Numbered from the stretch's first letter, positions 26,764-35,525 are shown. The stretch is DNA of 39,039 nucleotides from Alphaproteobacteria bacterium (GCA_030831315.1 JAURLI010000032.1:1-39039), one strand, 5' to 3'. Numbers and translations are program-made. The notes: generated by a model not told the origin, from the letters alone.

Positions 26764-28025
26764 CGGTCGAGGTCACGAAACTGGCCAATGGCATGACGGT
26801 CGCCACCGACGTGGTGTCGGGGGTCGAGACGGCGGCCGTCGGCGTCTGGGTCGCGGTCGGCGCCCGCCACGAGACGGCGGACGTCAACGGCGTTTCGCAC
26901 ATGCTCGAACACATGGCCTTCAAGGGCACCAAGCGGCGCACCGCGCTCGATATCGTCGAAGAGGTCGAGGACGTGGGCGGGCAGATCAACGCCTATACCT
27001 CGCGCGAGAATACCGCCTATTACCTGCGGGTGATGGCGGCCGACGTGCCGATGGCCGTCGATATCCTTGCCGATATCCTGCAGAACTCGACCTTCGATCC
27101 GGAGGAGCTTGAGCGCGAGCGCGCCGTCATCATCCAGGAAATCGGGCAGTGCGACGACACCCCCGACGACGTCATCTTCGATTATTTCCAGGAAACCGCG
27201 TTTCCCGCCCAGGCGCTGGGACGGCCGATCCTCGGTTCCCACGACCTTGTCTCCGGCATGACGCGCGAGGCGGTTGCGGGCTACATGTCCGGCCATTACG
27301 GTGCCGACCGCATGGTGCTGGCGGCGGCGGGCAAGGTCGATCACGCGGCGCTTGTCAGGCTGGCCGAGGAGGCCTTCGCGGGCCTGCCGAAGCGGGGCCC
27401 GACCTCGCCCGATCCCGCCCGTTATTCGGGCGGCGACCGGCTGGTGGAGCGCGATCTCGAGCAGGTGCACCTTGTCCTCGGATTCGACGGGGTGCCTTAC
27501 GATCATCCCGACTACTACACGATCAGCGTGCTTTCTTCGCTGCTTGGCGGGGGCATGTCGTCGCGCCTGTTCCAGGAAGTGCGCGAGAAGCGCGGCCTCG
27601 TCTATTCAATCTACACGTTCGCATCGTCGTACCGCGATGGCGGCTTGTTCGGCATCTATGCGGGTACCGGTGCCGGGGAAATTCCCACCCTGATGCCGGT
27701 GCTGTCGGAAGAACTTCGCAAGGTCGGTGGCACTGTGACAGAGGTCGAGTTGAAGCGCACCAAGGCCCAGCTCAAGGCGGGGCTTCTGATGGCGCTCGAA
27801 CACACGCGGGGCCGCGCCGAACGCATCGCCCAGCAGATGCTGATCTACGGCCGCCCGGTCCCCGCGGAGGAAATCGTCGCGCGCATCGATGCCGTCGATA
27901 TCGCCGCCATTTCCCGGCTGGCGGGCCGCATCTTTTCCGGCCGGCCGACGGTCACGGCGCTCGGCCGCACCGAAGCTTTCGGGCGCCTGCCGTCCTTCGC
28001 CCAGTCCATGAGCGCGGCGGAGTAA
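26760..28025 (+). CDS. M16 family zinc peptidase (mitochondrial processing peptidase-like)
   Basis: A 421-residue M16B peptidase. The inverted zinc motif HMLEH (His47, Glu50, His51) is present, with the third ligand region ERERAVIIQEIGQ, and the C-terminal domain has SSRLFQEVREKRGLVYSIY. Single-domain-pair enzymes of this size are the bacterial relatives of the mitochondrial processing peptidase beta subunit. Substrate unknown. There is no signal peptide. It overlaps thrC by four bases and is followed by the acetyltransferase after five bases. Confidence 0.94.
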   Translation: MTVEVTKLANGMTVATDVVSGVETAAVGVWVAVGARHETADVNGVSHMLEHMAFKGTKRRTALDIVEEVEDVGGQINAYTSRENTAYYLRVMAADVPMAVDILADILQNSTFDPEELERERAVIIQEIGQCDDTPDDVIFDYFQETAFPAQALGRPILGSHDLVSGMTREAVAGYMSGHYGADRMVLAAAGKVDHAALVRLAEEAFAGLPKRGPTSPDPARYSGGDRLVERDLEQVHLVLGFDGVPYDHPDYYTISVLSSLLGGGMSSRLFQEVREKRGLVYSIYTFASSYRDGGLFGIYAGTGAGEIPTLMPVLSEELRKVGGTVTEVELKRTKAQLKAGLLMALEHTRGRAERIAQQMLIYGRPVPAEEIVARIDAVDIAAISRLAGRIFSGRPTVTALGRTEAFGRLPSFAQSMSAAE

Positions 28026-28030
28026 CGGCG

Positions 28031-28657
28031 ATGTTCGAGCTGTTCAAGGGAAGCACGGGATTGCCTCTTGATGAACGGATCGACGGCCGCCGTGTCTATA
28101 TTCGCCCGCCTGCCGAGGAAGACTGGACGGCCTGGGCGCGCCTGCGCGAGGAAAGCCGCGATTTTCTCGTGCCGTGGGAGCCGACCTGGCCGGCCGACTG
28201 TCTGACCCATGCCGCCTATCGCCGCCGCCTGCGTCATTACGGGGACGAATGGCAGTCCGGCATCGGGTACGCCTTCTTCATCTTTTCCCGCATGGGCGAT
28301 CACCTGCAGGGTGGTATCACCCTTTCCAACGTGCGTCGCGGCGTCGCCCAGACCGGAACCCTTGGCTACTGGGTGGGCAAGCCCTTCGCGCGACAGGGCG
28401 TAATGTCGGACGGGATCCGCTGCATGCTGCGCTTCTGTTTCGAAACCCTGCGCCTGCACCGCGTCGAGGCGGCATGTTTGCCACGCAACGCTGCCAGCCG
28501 CGGTGTTCTCGCCCGTGCCGGTTTTCGTGAGGAGGGCTTTGCGCCCAAGTACCTGCGCATCAATGGCGAGTGGGAGGATCACCTGCTGTTCGCCATGCTC
28601 GAGGAAGACGGCGCGAAACTGCGTGCCCGTGACGGGCTTATCCCGCGCGAGGGATAG
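28031..28657 (+). CDS. GNAT N-acetyltransferase, RimJ/RimL-like
   Basis: A 208-residue acetyltransferase. IRPPAEEDWTAWARLREESRDFLVPWEPTWP starts the domain; the acetyl-CoA-binding stretch GYWVGKPFARQGVMSDGIRCMLRFCFE and RVEAACLPRNAASRGVLARAGFREEGFAPKYLRINGEWEDHLLF are typical of enzymes that acetylate protein N-termini such as ribosomal S5. The target here is unknown. The frame is open far upstream, antiparallel to nothing but overlapping the M16 gene; ATG 28031 is five bases after that gene. It ends the long cox-thrC cluster and converges with yqgE, 12 bases apart. Confidence 0.92.
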   Translation: MFELFKGSTGLPLDERIDGRRVYIRPPAEEDWTAWARLREESRDFLVPWEPTWPADCLTHAAYRRRLRHYGDEWQSGIGYAFFIFSRMGDHLQGGITLSNVRRGVAQTGTLGYWVGKPFARQGVMSDGIRCMLRFCFETLRLHRVEAACLPRNAASRGVLARAGFREEGFAPKYLRINGEWEDHLLFAMLEEDGAKLRARDGLIPREG

Positions 28658-28669
28658 CAGACCGGAATG

Positions 28670-29266
28670 TCAGGCGTGGCCCGCCTGGCCCGAGAGAAGT
28701 CCGGCCGACACGCCGAGACCCGCCAGCGCCGCATCCCATTTCGCATCGAGATCGTGGCCGAAGATGATGTTTTCGTCCGCCGGCGCGATCAGCCAGCCGT
28801 TGTCCTGTATCTCCGTATCCAGCTGGCCCGGCCCCCAGCCCGCGTAGCCGAGCGCCAGCAGGCTGCGGCGCGGGCCCGTTCCCTGTGCCAGGTCGCGCAG
28901 GATATCCAGCGTCGCCGTCAGGCCGACGTGACCGACCTGAAGGGTCGAGTCCTGCTTGTAGTCCGACGAATGCAGCACGAAGCCGCGGCCGGTTTCGACC
29001 GGACCGCCGAACATGACGCGGATTTCCGCGCCCGGCGATGCCGCTTCGATCTTTAGCTGCGTCAGAAGGTCGGGAAAGGTCAGGCTTTCGATCTGGCGGT
29101 TGACCACCAGGCCCATCGCGCCATCCTTCGTGTGGGCGCAGATATAGACGACCGTGCGCGCGAAGCGCGGGTCCTGCATCTGCGGCATCGCGATCAGGAG
29201 CTTGCCGGTCAGGTAGCCGTCCCCGGCGGGCTTGTCGGTGGGGGATTTGTCGGTCAAATCGTTCAT
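28670..29266 (-). CDS. yqgE: YqgE/AlgH family protein (DUF179)
   Basis: A 198-residue YqgE/AlgH protein, a widespread family of uncertain function. Marks are YLTGKLLIAMPQMQDPRFARTVVYICAH, GAMGLVVNRQ, VMFGGPVETGRGFVLHS and LALGYAGWGPGQLDTEIQDNGWL. ATG 29266 has a good ribosome-binding site (GAGGTGA); an in-frame ATG at 29323 would add 19 residues with no such signal. It is divergent from dsbD. Confidence 0.95.
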   Translation of the reverse strand: MNDLTDKSPTDKPAGDGYLTGKLLIAMPQMQDPRFARTVVYICAHTKDGAMGLVVNRQIESLTFPDLLTQLKIEAASPGAEIRVMFGGPVETGRGFVLHSSDYKQDSTLQVGHVGLTATLDILRDLAQGTGPRRSLLALGYAGWGPGQLDTEIQDNGWLIAPADENIIFGHDLDAKWDAALAGLGVSAGLLSGQAGHA

Positions 29267-29398
29267 GGCACTCACCTCGGCGCTTGAAGCTGGGAATGCG
29301 TTACGACTTTTCAAGTCTATCATAACAATCCCGTGACGATAATTGATGTGATCCGGACGCCCGGACTTGGTAAAACCTGCGGGCGGACGGAAACGGCC
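29267..29398. other. Divergent spacer between yqgE and dsbD
   Basis: A 132-base AT-richer spacer that must hold promoters for both genes. AT-rich words such as TCATAACAAT and GATAATTGATG occur near 29320-29347, but no -35/-10 pair with good spacing stands out on either strand. No gene is seen. Confidence 0.35.
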
Positions 29399-31372
29399 AT
29401 GACATTAACCAAAATCAGGCATGCCCTTGTTGCGGCGCTGGCGATCTTGCTGGCGACGGCGGCTCACGCCTTTGCAGGGTCGACCGATTGGGCACGCAAT
29501 GACCATGCCGAAGTGCGGCTGATCGCGGGCAGCGCCGGGGCTTCGGGCGCGCTCGACCTCGGCCTTGAATTCAGGCTCAAGCCGGGCTGGCACATCTACT
29601 GGCGCGCGCCGGGCGATGCCGGCCTGCCGCCCACCATCGACTGGGCGGGCTCGGCCAACCTGCAACCGCCCGCGATGGCCTGGCCGATGCCCGAACGCTA
29701 CAGCATCTTCGGGCTCACCACCTTCGTCTATGGCGGGCAGGTTGTGCTGCCGATCGATGCGCGCGCCGCCGATGCTTCGGTGCCTGTGCGCCTGCGCGCC
29801 AAGGTCAATTACCTGGCCTGTGAAAAGATCTGCGTACCTTACGAGGCCGCCTTCGCCCTCGATCTCGCACCGGGCATGAGTGCACCTGTTGAAACGGCCG
29901 CCATCGCCGCGTTTCGCGCGCGCGTACCGCAGCGCAAGGCTGCCGACGATGCGACCGCGCCGCTCATGGTGACGCGTGCCGGTTTCGTTTCCGACCGCGC
30001 GGGATTGTGGCTCGAGGTTCTGTCCAGAAGCGCCGCGCCGCTCGGACGTCCTGAAATCATGGTCGAAGGGCCACCCGCATTGCGGTTCGGCGCACCCCGC
30101 ATCGATATCGCAGCGGACCGGCGCTCGGTCCTTTACCGGCTGCCCGCGGCAGTGATCGGGCAGGGTGGTGCGGTACCAAAAGATCCCCGTCTTACGATCA
30201 CCCTCGCTGATTTGGGGGCCGACCTTAAGGCCGGTGGCGTGCTTGCGGCGGTGGAGCAGGTGGTCACCGCCGACAGTCGCGCGGCGGTGGAAGCGGGAAC
30301 GGGTCTCGGCTGGATACTGCTGCTCGCGTTTCTGGGCGGTCTCGTTCTCAATCTCATGCCCTGCGTGCTGCCGGTCCTCTCGCTCAAACTTTTGTCGGTG
30401 GTCGGTCACGGCGGCGAGCGGGCTGCGGTGCGGCGCGGCTTCCTCGCCACCGCGGCGGGCATCGTGTTTTCCTTTCTGGTGCTGGCGGCGGGCGCGCTCG
30501 GGCTCAAGGCGGCGGGGCTCGCGGTCGGCTGGGGCATCCAGTTCCAGTCGCCGGTCTTCCTCGGCTTCATGGCGGTGCTGTTGACGCTGTTCGCGCTCAG
30601 CCTGTTCGGGGTCATTCACATACCGCTGCCCGGAATTGCGGGCACCCTCGCCACGCGCGCGCCACAGGACGTTACGGCGGAAGGCAAGACGTCGTTGGTG
30701 GGTGCCTTCGCCACCGGCGCCTTCGCCACGCTGCTGGCGACGCCGTGTTCGGCGCCGTTCCTCGGTACCGCGCTCGGTTTCGCCCTGACCCGCGGCGCGC
30801 AGGAGATCGTCACCGTCTTTGCCGTGTTGGGCCTGGGCCTCGCGGCACCCTATCTGGCGGTCGCCGCTTTCCCCGCACTCGCCGCCAGCCTGCCGCGCCC
30901 GGGTGCCTGGATGAAGCGGCTGCGCATCGGCCTCGGCGTGGCGCTGCTTGCCACGGTAGCCTGGCTCGGCACCGTCATGTGGACGGTGAGCGGGGCGGGC
31001 GCCCCCACCCGCATGGAGGCCAACTGGCGGCCTTTCGACAAGGTCCAGCTCTACAATCTGGTGGCCGAGGGCCGGGTGGTGCTGGTCGATGTCACCGCCG
31101 ACTGGTGCGTCACCTGCAAGGCCAACAAGGCGCTGGTGCTGGAGCGGGGGCCGGTGGCGGCGGAACTGGCCTCGGGCCGGGTGGTGGCGATGCGGGCCGA
31201 CTGGACCCGCCCTGACCCCCGCATAACCGGGTATTTACGCAGTTTTGGCCGCTTCGGGATTCCGTTCAATGCGGTCTACGGACCAGCTAGGCCGGATGGC
31301 CTAGCGCTGCCGGAAATTCTAACGGAATCAGCGGTTTCGGCCGCTTTCCGGGCGGCCGGACAGGGTAAATAA
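29399..31372 (+). CDS. dsbD: DsbD/ScsB-type thiol:disulfide interchange protein
   Basis: A 657-residue inner-membrane protein that carries reducing power to the periplasm. Order: signal peptide (cut near AHAFA), periplasmic DsbD-alpha-like domain with Cys141 and Cys145 in LACEKICVPYEA, a membrane domain from about residue 303 with the transport cysteines Cys322 (NLMPCVLP) and Cys450 (ATPCSAPFLG), and a C-terminal thioredoxin-like domain with DWCVTC (Cys570, Cys573). All three redox centres are present. The larger N-terminal domain suggests the ScsB branch. ATG 29399 fits the signal peptide; the frame is open to 29333. The peroxiredoxin gene follows after 115 bases. Confidence 0.92.
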   Translation: MTLTKIRHALVAALAILLATAAHAFAGSTDWARNDHAEVRLIAGSAGASGALDLGLEFRLKPGWHIYWRAPGDAGLPPTIDWAGSANLQPPAMAWPMPERYSIFGLTTFVYGGQVVLPIDARAADASVPVRLRAKVNYLACEKICVPYEAAFALDLAPGMSAPVETAAIAAFRARVPQRKAADDATAPLMVTRAGFVSDRAGLWLEVLSRSAAPLGRPEIMVEGPPALRFGAPRIDIAADRRSVLYRLPAAVIGQGGAVPKDPRLTITLADLGADLKAGGVLAAVEQVVTADSRAAVEAGTGLGWILLLAFLGGLVLNLMPCVLPVLSLKLLSVVGHGGERAAVRRGFLATAAGIVFSFLVLAAGALGLKAAGLAVGWGIQFQSPVFLGFMAVLLTLFALSLFGVIHIPLPGIAGTLATRAPQDVTAEGKTSLVGAFATGAFATLLATPCSAPFLGTALGFALTRGAQEIVTVFAVLGLGLAAPYLAVAAFPALAASLPRPGAWMKRLRIGLGVALLATVAWLGTVMWTVSGAGAPTRMEANWRPFDKVQLYNLVAEGRVVLVDVTADWCVTCKANKALVLERGPVAAELASGRVVAMRADWTRPDPRITGYLRSFGRFGIPFNAVYGPARPDGLALPEILTESAVSAAFRAAGQGK

Positions 31373-31487
31373 CCCTACATCCCGGGGGGTGGATTCCCAC
31401 CCGCCAATAGCCGAAAATAGGCGCACAAAACAGCTCGGTGCCTTTTCTGCCGGGCCAAAAATTCGACATTCAGGAGAACCCCCCGCA

Positions 31488-31970
31488 ATGGCCATCAAGG
31501 TCGGCGAAAAAATTCCGTCCGTTACGCTGCAGCACAAGACCGCTGACGGCGTGCAGTCCGTCAGCACCGACGACTTCTTCAAGGGCAAGAAGGTCGTGGT
31601 TTTCGCCGTGCCCGGCGCGTTTACGCCGACCTGTTCGGCCAAGCATTTGCCCGGTTTCGTCAAGAACGCCGATGCCATCAAGGGCAAGGGCGTCAATGAA
31701 ATCGCCTGCGTTGCGGTCAACGATGCCTTTGTCATGGATGCCTGGGGCAAGGATCAGAAAGCCGACGGCAAGGTCACCATGCTGGCCGACGGTTCGGCCA
31801 AGCTTGCCAAGGCTCTGGGGCTCGACCTGGATCTGACTGAACGCGGCCTCGGCGTGCGCTCCCAGCGCTACGCGATGGTCGTGGACAACGGCACCGTAAA
31901 GTTACTGAACGTCGAGGAAGCGGGCGCATTCGACAAGTCGAGCGCCGAAACGATCCTCGCCGCCCTGTAG
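31488..31970 (+). CDS. Peroxiredoxin, Prx5 type
   Basis: A 160-residue thiol peroxidase of the Prx5 group. The peroxidatic Cys49 lies in AVPGAFTPTCSAKHLPGF, a diagnostic motif; the only other cysteine is Cys74 or so in EIACVAV, and there is no C-terminal resolving cysteine, so it may use glutathione or glutaredoxin. ATG 31488 follows a CAGGAG ribosome-binding site. The frame extends upstream to 31389 without support. It sits after dsbD, giving a small thiol-redox pair, and ends before the bidirectional terminator. Confidence 0.94.
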   Translation: MAIKVGEKIPSVTLQHKTADGVQSVSTDDFFKGKKVVVFAVPGAFTPTCSAKHLPGFVKNADAIKGKGVNEIACVAVNDAFVMDAWGKDQKADGKVTMLADGSAKLAKALGLDLDLTERGLGVRSQRYAMVVDNGTVKLLNVEEAGAFDKSSAETILAAL

Positions 31971-32034
31971 CGATTTTTGCCGCACCGTAGCTTCGGTTTT
32001 TCGCAGGACCGGGCTTCTTCGCAGGCGGCAGAAA

Positions 32035-32070
32035 AGAGGCCGCGCGTTCATCGCGCGGCCTCTGCCTTTT
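32035..32070. terminator. Bidirectional intrinsic terminator
   Basis: AGAGGCCGCGCG (32035-32046) and CGCGCGGCCTCT (32052-32063) form a perfect 12-pair stem with the five-base loop TTCAT. On the plus strand GCCTTTT follows; on the minus strand the stem is followed by TTT from the AAAA at 32032-32035. It lies between the convergent peroxiredoxin and rnhA genes and can stop transcripts from both. Confidence 0.85.
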
Positions 32071-32082
32071 CCGGACATCGCC

Positions 32083-32517
32083 TCAACGCGGGACGGCGTC
32101 GCGGGCCAGCTTGTCGACCCGCTCGTTTTCCGGGTGGCCGTCATGACCGCGCACCCAGTGCCAGCTCACCTGATGGCGTTCGCGCGCCGCATCCAGCCGC
32201 TTCCACAGGTCGTCGTTCTTGACCGGCTTCCTGGCGGCCGTGCGCCAGCCGTTCCTTTTCCAGCCCTGAATCCACTGGGTGATGCCGTCCTTCACGTACT
32301 GGCTGTCGGTATGAAGCCGTACCGTCACAGGCCGCGTCAGGCTTTCCAGCGCCATGATGGCGGCCATCAGTTCCATGCGGTTGTTGGTGGTCTCGCTCTC
32401 GCCGCCCGACAGTTCCTTTTCCGAACCGTTCCAGCGCAGGATTGCACCCCAGCCGCCCGGGCCCGGATTGCCCGAGCACGCCCCGTCGGTGAAGATATCG
32501 ACGACATTGTCGCTCAT
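32083..32517 (-). CDS. rnhA: Ribonuclease HI
   Basis: Degrades RNA in RNA-DNA hybrids. The 144-residue product has the full catalytic set: Asp11 ([11 protein letters not shown]), Glu49 ([10 protein letters not shown]), Asp71 (HTDSQYV) and Asp135 (VDKLARD), with the basic handle [24 protein letters not shown] 32517 is used; upstream extension to 32649 lies within thrB. It follows thrB by seven bases in an ispH-thrB-rnhA order seen in other alphaproteobacteria. Confidence 0.97.
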   Translation of the reverse strand: MSDNVVDIFTDGACSGNPGPGGWGAILRWNGSEKELSGGESETTNNRMELMAAIMALESLTRPVTVRLHTDSQYVKDGITQWIQGWKRNGWRTAARKPVKNDDLWKRLDAARERHQVSWHWVRGHDGHPENERVDKLARDAVPR

Positions 32518-32524
32518 GTACGCT

Positions 32525-33493
32525 TCAACCGAGATCAAGCCCGTAAGACGCAGCCGAGGCGAGGCCCTGGTGGAAGCGCAGCTTGGCGAGGTATTCGCGC
32601 GGATCCTTGCGCGTGACCTGTGCGCCTTCGGGATGGTTGAACCAGTCATACAGCCGGGTCAGCAGGAAGCGCATGGCGGCGCCGCGCGCCAGGCGGGTCA
32701 GTGCCGCCAGCTCAGCTTCCTCCAGCGGGCGCACCTTCTGGTAGCCCGCGAACATCAGCCGCGCCTTGGTGATGTTGAAGGAACAGTCCGCCTCGAAGCA
32801 CCAGGCATTCAGGCAGATGGCGAGCTCGTAGGCATAGGCATCGGTGCAGGCGAAGTAGTAATCAATGATGCCGGAGAACTTTTCGCCGATGAAGAACACG
32901 TTGTCGGGGAAGAGATCCGCGTGGATCACCCCGGTCGGCAGGCCTTGCGGCCATTCGGCATCGAGCGCATCGAGTTCGCGCCCGATCAGCGCGGCAAGGC
33001 CCGGTGCGATGCCGTCGGCCCGCTGACCGATCTCGGCAAACAGCGGCCGCCAGCGCGCAAGACCCAGATCGTTGGCGCGCCGCTGACCGAAGCTCGCTCC
33101 CGCCTGATGCATGCGCGCCATGGCCTCGCCGAGCTGGGCGGTGTGAAAGCTCTGGATGCGCCTGGGCCAGACGCCGTTGAGGAAGCTGACGATGGCGGCG
33201 GGCCGGCCCGCTAGGCGGCCGAGCGCGCGTCCCGCACGGTCGTGGATCGGCGTCGGGCAGGGGAAGCCCTTGGCGGCAAGGTGATCCATCAGGCCAAGGA
33301 AGAAAGGCAGGTCCTCGGGGCGGGTGCGCTTCTCGTAGAGCGTCAGGATGTAGCTGCCCGTATCGGTCTGCAGCAGGAAATTGGAATTCTCGACCCCTTC
33401 GGCGATGCCCTTGTAGGACATCAGGCGGCCCAGATCGTAGCCCGCGAGGAAGGCTTCCAGTTCGTCGTCGCCGACTTCCGTATAGACCGCCAT
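32525..33493 (-). CDS. thrB: Homoserine kinase, aminoglycoside phosphotransferase-like type
   Basis: Phosphorylates homoserine, giving the substrate for ThrC. The 322-residue protein belongs to the APH-fold ThrB found in alphaproteobacteria and Pseudomonas, not the GHMP kinase of enterics. Marks are [42 protein letters not shown], the catalytic loop [14 protein letters not shown], and [19 protein letters not shown]. It is 14 bases after ispH and seven before rnhA, implying cotranscription. Confidence 0.95.
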   Translation of the reverse strand: MAVYTEVGDDELEAFLAGYDLGRLMSYKGIAEGVENSNFLLQTDTGSYILTLYEKRTRPEDLPFFLGLMDHLAAKGFPCPTPIHDRAGRALGRLAGRPAAIVSFLNGVWPRRIQSFHTAQLGEAMARMHQAGASFGQRRANDLGLARWRPLFAEIGQRADGIAPGLAALIGRELDALDAEWPQGLPTGVIHADLFPDNVFFIGEKFSGIIDYYFACTDAYAYELAICLNAWCFEADCSFNITKARLMFAGYQKVRPLEEAELAALTRLARGAAMRFLLTRLYDWFNHPEGAQVTRKDPREYLAKLRFHQGLASAASYGLDLG

Positions 33494-33507
33494 ACGCCCG
33501 CCCGGTC

Positions 33508-34473
33508 CTAAACTGCGAGCGCCCGGGGCAGCGAGAACACGACGTTTTCCTCGCGCACCACGACGTTTTCAACGGTAACGGCAAAGCGCCGCCCGAGCGC
33601 TTCGATCACTTCCTGAACCAGCACTTCCGGCGCCGAGGCACCGGCGGTGATGCCCACGGTCGATACCCGGTCGAGGGAATCCCAGGCGATGTCGCTGGCG
33701 CGCTCGATCAGCACGGCGCGCTTGCAACCGGCAGCCGCTGCGACCTCGACCAGGCGGCGCGAATTGGACGAATTGGGCGCGCCGATCACCATGATGGCAT
33801 CGCATCGGGAAGCGATGGCCTTGACCGCATCCTGGCGGTTGGTGGTGGCGTAGCAGATATCGGCCTTGGCCGGTGCCGCAAGGGCGGGAAAGCGGGACTG
33901 CAACGTGGCGATGATTGCCGTCGTATCGTCGACCGAAAGCGTCGTCTGGGTCGTGTAGGCAACGCGCCCGGGATCGGGGACGGTGACGGCCTCGGCATCG
34001 GCAACCGACTGGACGAGGGTGATCGCGCCCTTTGGTACCTGGCCAAGGGTGCCTTCGACCTCCGGGTGGCCGGCATGGCCGATCAGGATGACGTGATAGC
34101 CCTGGCGTACGCGGCTTGCCGCCTCGGCATGGACCTTGTTGACCAGCGGGCAGGTGGCATCGAGATATTGCAGGTGCCGTCCCTCGGTCTCGTCCACAAC
34201 GGCACGGGCGACACCGTGGGCCGAGAAAATGACCCTGGCGCCGTCAGGTACGTCGGCGATCTCGTCGACGAAGACGGCCCCCTTGGCTTCCAGTTCCTCG
34301 ACCACGTGGCGGTTATGGACGATCTCGTGGCGCACGTACACGGGATCGTCGCTCGTTTCCAGCGCCGCTTCGACGATCTGTATGGCGCGCTCCACCCCGG
34401 CGCAGTAGCCCCTGGGCGAGGCCAGCAGCACCCGCAGCGGGCGGCGGTCGGTCGATGGTGCGTCGTCGGTCAT
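33508..34473 (-). CDS. ispH: 4-hydroxy-3-methylbut-2-enyl diphosphate reductase
   Basis: IspH (LytB) is the last enzyme of the MEP isoprenoid pathway, an iron-sulfur reductase. The 321-residue product has the three cluster cysteines, Cys24 ([12 protein letters not shown]), Cys108 ([11 protein letters not shown]) and Cys207 ([12 protein letters not shown]), and also FSAHGV and [14 protein letters not shown] 34473 gives the usual N-terminus; the frame is open to 34581 into the divergent promoter region. IspH feeds the isoprenoids used by UbiA and CtaB in this window. It is divergent from the CDGSH gene. Confidence 0.97.
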   Translation of the reverse strand: MTDDAPSTDRRPLRVLLASPRGYCAGVERAIQIVEAALETSDDPVYVRHEIVHNRHVVEELEAKGAVFVDEIADVPDGARVIFSAHGVARAVVDETEGRHLQYLDATCPLVNKVHAEAASRVRQGYHVILIGHAGHPEVEGTLGQVPKGAITLVQSVADAEAVTVPDPGRVAYTTQTTLSVDDTTAIIATLQSRFPALAAPAKADICYATTNRQDAVKAIASRCDAIMVIGAPNSSNSRRLVEVAAAAGCKRAVLIERASDIAWDSLDRVSTVGITAGASAPEVLVQEVIEALGRRFAVTVENVVVREENVVFSLPRALAV

Positions 34474-34506
34474 GGGTCTTGGGCAAAGCCTCTGTTCGGG
34501 GGCCAC

Positions 34507-34534
34507 AGTACATGGGATTTGCCCTGTTTTCCAA
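34507..34534 (-). promoter_or_regulatory. Candidate promoter for ispH-thrB-rnhA
   Basis: On the minus strand TTGGAA (34529-34534) and TGTACT (34507-34512) are 16 bases apart, giving a start near 34500, about 27 bases before the ispH ATG. The -10 match is moderate. Confidence 0.3.
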
Positions 34535-34553
34535 TGGCCGCGGGGGGTAATAT
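34525..34553 (+). promoter_or_regulatory. Candidate promoter for the CDGSH-lipoprotein pair
   Basis: TGTTTT (34525-34530) and TAATAT (34548-34553) are 17 bases apart, with a start expected near 34560, about 42 bases before ATG 34602. The -10 box is good and the -35 weak. It overlaps the proposed ispH promoter on the other strand. Confidence 0.4.
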
Positions 34554-34601
34554 CGGCCCGCCCGTAACCCCCGGTCAGCAAAGGGACCCAGGAACCGCGT
34601 C

Positions 34602-34841
34602 ATGTCCGAACCCGTCATCGCCCGCAAGAACTACTACGAAGTCGATCTCGATGGCGGCAAGGAATACTGGTGGTGCTCCTGCGGGCATTCACAGACGCAG
34701 CCCTTCTGCGATCAATCGCACAAGGGCACCGAATTCCGCCCCAAGCTGATCAAGGTCGAACAGGATCTTCGCCTGTACCTGTGCGGCTGCAAGAAGACCA
34801 CCGATGCTCCCTATTGCGACGGTACCCATGCGGGCCTTTAG
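34602..34841 (+). CDS. Dual CDGSH iron-sulfur domain protein
   Basis: A 79-residue protein with two CDGSH-type 2Fe-2S motifs: CSCGHSQTQPFCDQSH and CGCKKTTDAPYCDGTH, each with the three-cysteine one-histidine set. The first has DQSH instead of DGSH. Tandem-CDGSH proteins relate to the MiNT/CISD3 group of mitochondria; they are redox or cluster-transfer proteins. No signal peptide, so probably cytoplasmic. It starts at ATG 34602 and its last 14 bases overlap the lipoprotein gene. Confidence 0.93.
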   Translation: MSEPVIARKNYYEVDLDGGKEYWWCSCGHSQTQPFCDQSHKGTEFRPKLIKVEQDLRLYLCGCKKTTDAPYCDGTHAGL

Positions 34842-35454
34842 CCGGATTTTCGTCGTCGCGGCGCTGGCCGTCGCGGTTTCGGGCTGCGCCAATCCCTTCA
34901 AGAAGAAGGATCCGCTGCCCTGTCCGTCCGCCGCCATCGTCAAGGATGCCTCGCGCATGGTTGTCTTCCGGCCCGGCCCGGGACGCGACGTCACCGATAT
35001 CGTGGTGGAGGCGCGCCTGCCGCGCATCCTCGTGTCCTGCGAATATAACGACCGCGGCGTTGAAGTAACCACGGTGGTCAATATCGTCGCTGCGCGCGGC
35101 CCCGCCGACACCACGCGCCGGGCATCGATCCGCTATTTCGTCGCGGTCATCAATCCGCAGACCCAGATCATCGGCAAGCGCGAATTTGAATCGGAGCTGC
35201 AGTTCCCGATCAACATCGACCGCGGCTTCACCAGCGAGGAGCTGGTGCAGATGATCCCGGTCGGCAAGGACGTCGCCGCCGACGGCTATGCGATCGCCAT
35301 CGGCTTCCAGCTGACGCGTGAGGAACTGGAAGCGAACCGGCGCGGCACCGGCGTATCGCTGATTTCGCCTGCCGGCGTGCAGCCGAGCCTGCCGGCCCCT
35401 GCGGTGCCGGCGGCGGATCCCTATCCGCAAAGCCAGGGCAAGGGCTTCCAGTAA
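34828..35454 (+). CDS. Putative lipoprotein of unknown function
   Basis: A 208-residue product with a lipoprotein signal: MRAFSR, a hydrophobic run, lipobox VAVSGC, then ANPFKKKDPLPCPSA. The mature domain (about 40-175) is beta-rich with ILVSCEYNDRGVEVTTVVNIVAARGP, IRYFVAVINPQTQIIGKREFESELQFP and a final VAADGYAIAIGFQLTREELEANR; the tail is proline-rich. Two mature cysteines (in PCPSA and VSCEY) may pair. It resembles hypothetical alphaproteobacterial lipoproteins I cannot name. ATG 34828 fits the signal peptide and overlaps the CDGSH gene by 14 bases; a start at 34804 is open but would bury the signal. Confidence 0.8.
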   Translation: MRAFSRIFVVAALAVAVSGCANPFKKKDPLPCPSAAIVKDASRMVVFRPGPGRDVTDIVVEARLPRILVSCEYNDRGVEVTTVVNIVAARGPADTTRRASIRYFVAVINPQTQIIGKREFESELQFPINIDRGFTSEELVQMIPVGKDVAADGYAIAIGFQLTREELEANRRGTGVSLISPAGVQPSLPAPAVPAADPYPQSQGKGFQ

Positions 35455-35513
35455 CTTATCCACAAAGGCCGACTTCCCGACTTCGATCCGCACCGAAATC
35501 GCTGTGGATAAGT
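35454..35513. promoter_or_regulatory. Inverted pair of perfect DnaA boxes
   Basis: TTATCCACA (35456-35464) and its complement TGTGGATAA (35503-35511) both match the consensus DnaA box exactly. They are the cores of an 11-base perfect inverted repeat, ACTTATCCACA and TGTGGATAAGT, with 38 bases between arms. The second arm ends 12 bases before the proposed -35 box of the gcv promoter. I found no other exact copy in the window. A stem with a 38-base loop and no T-run is unlikely to be a terminator. Protein binding is an inference. Confidence 0.6.
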
Positions 35514-35525
35514 GGTGGGCTTCGG

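Noticed and set aside
35454-35513. The inverted repeat as terminator of the lipoprotein gene
   Set aside because: The 38-base loop and absence of a T-run make an intrinsic terminator unlikely; exact DnaA-box identity is the better lead.
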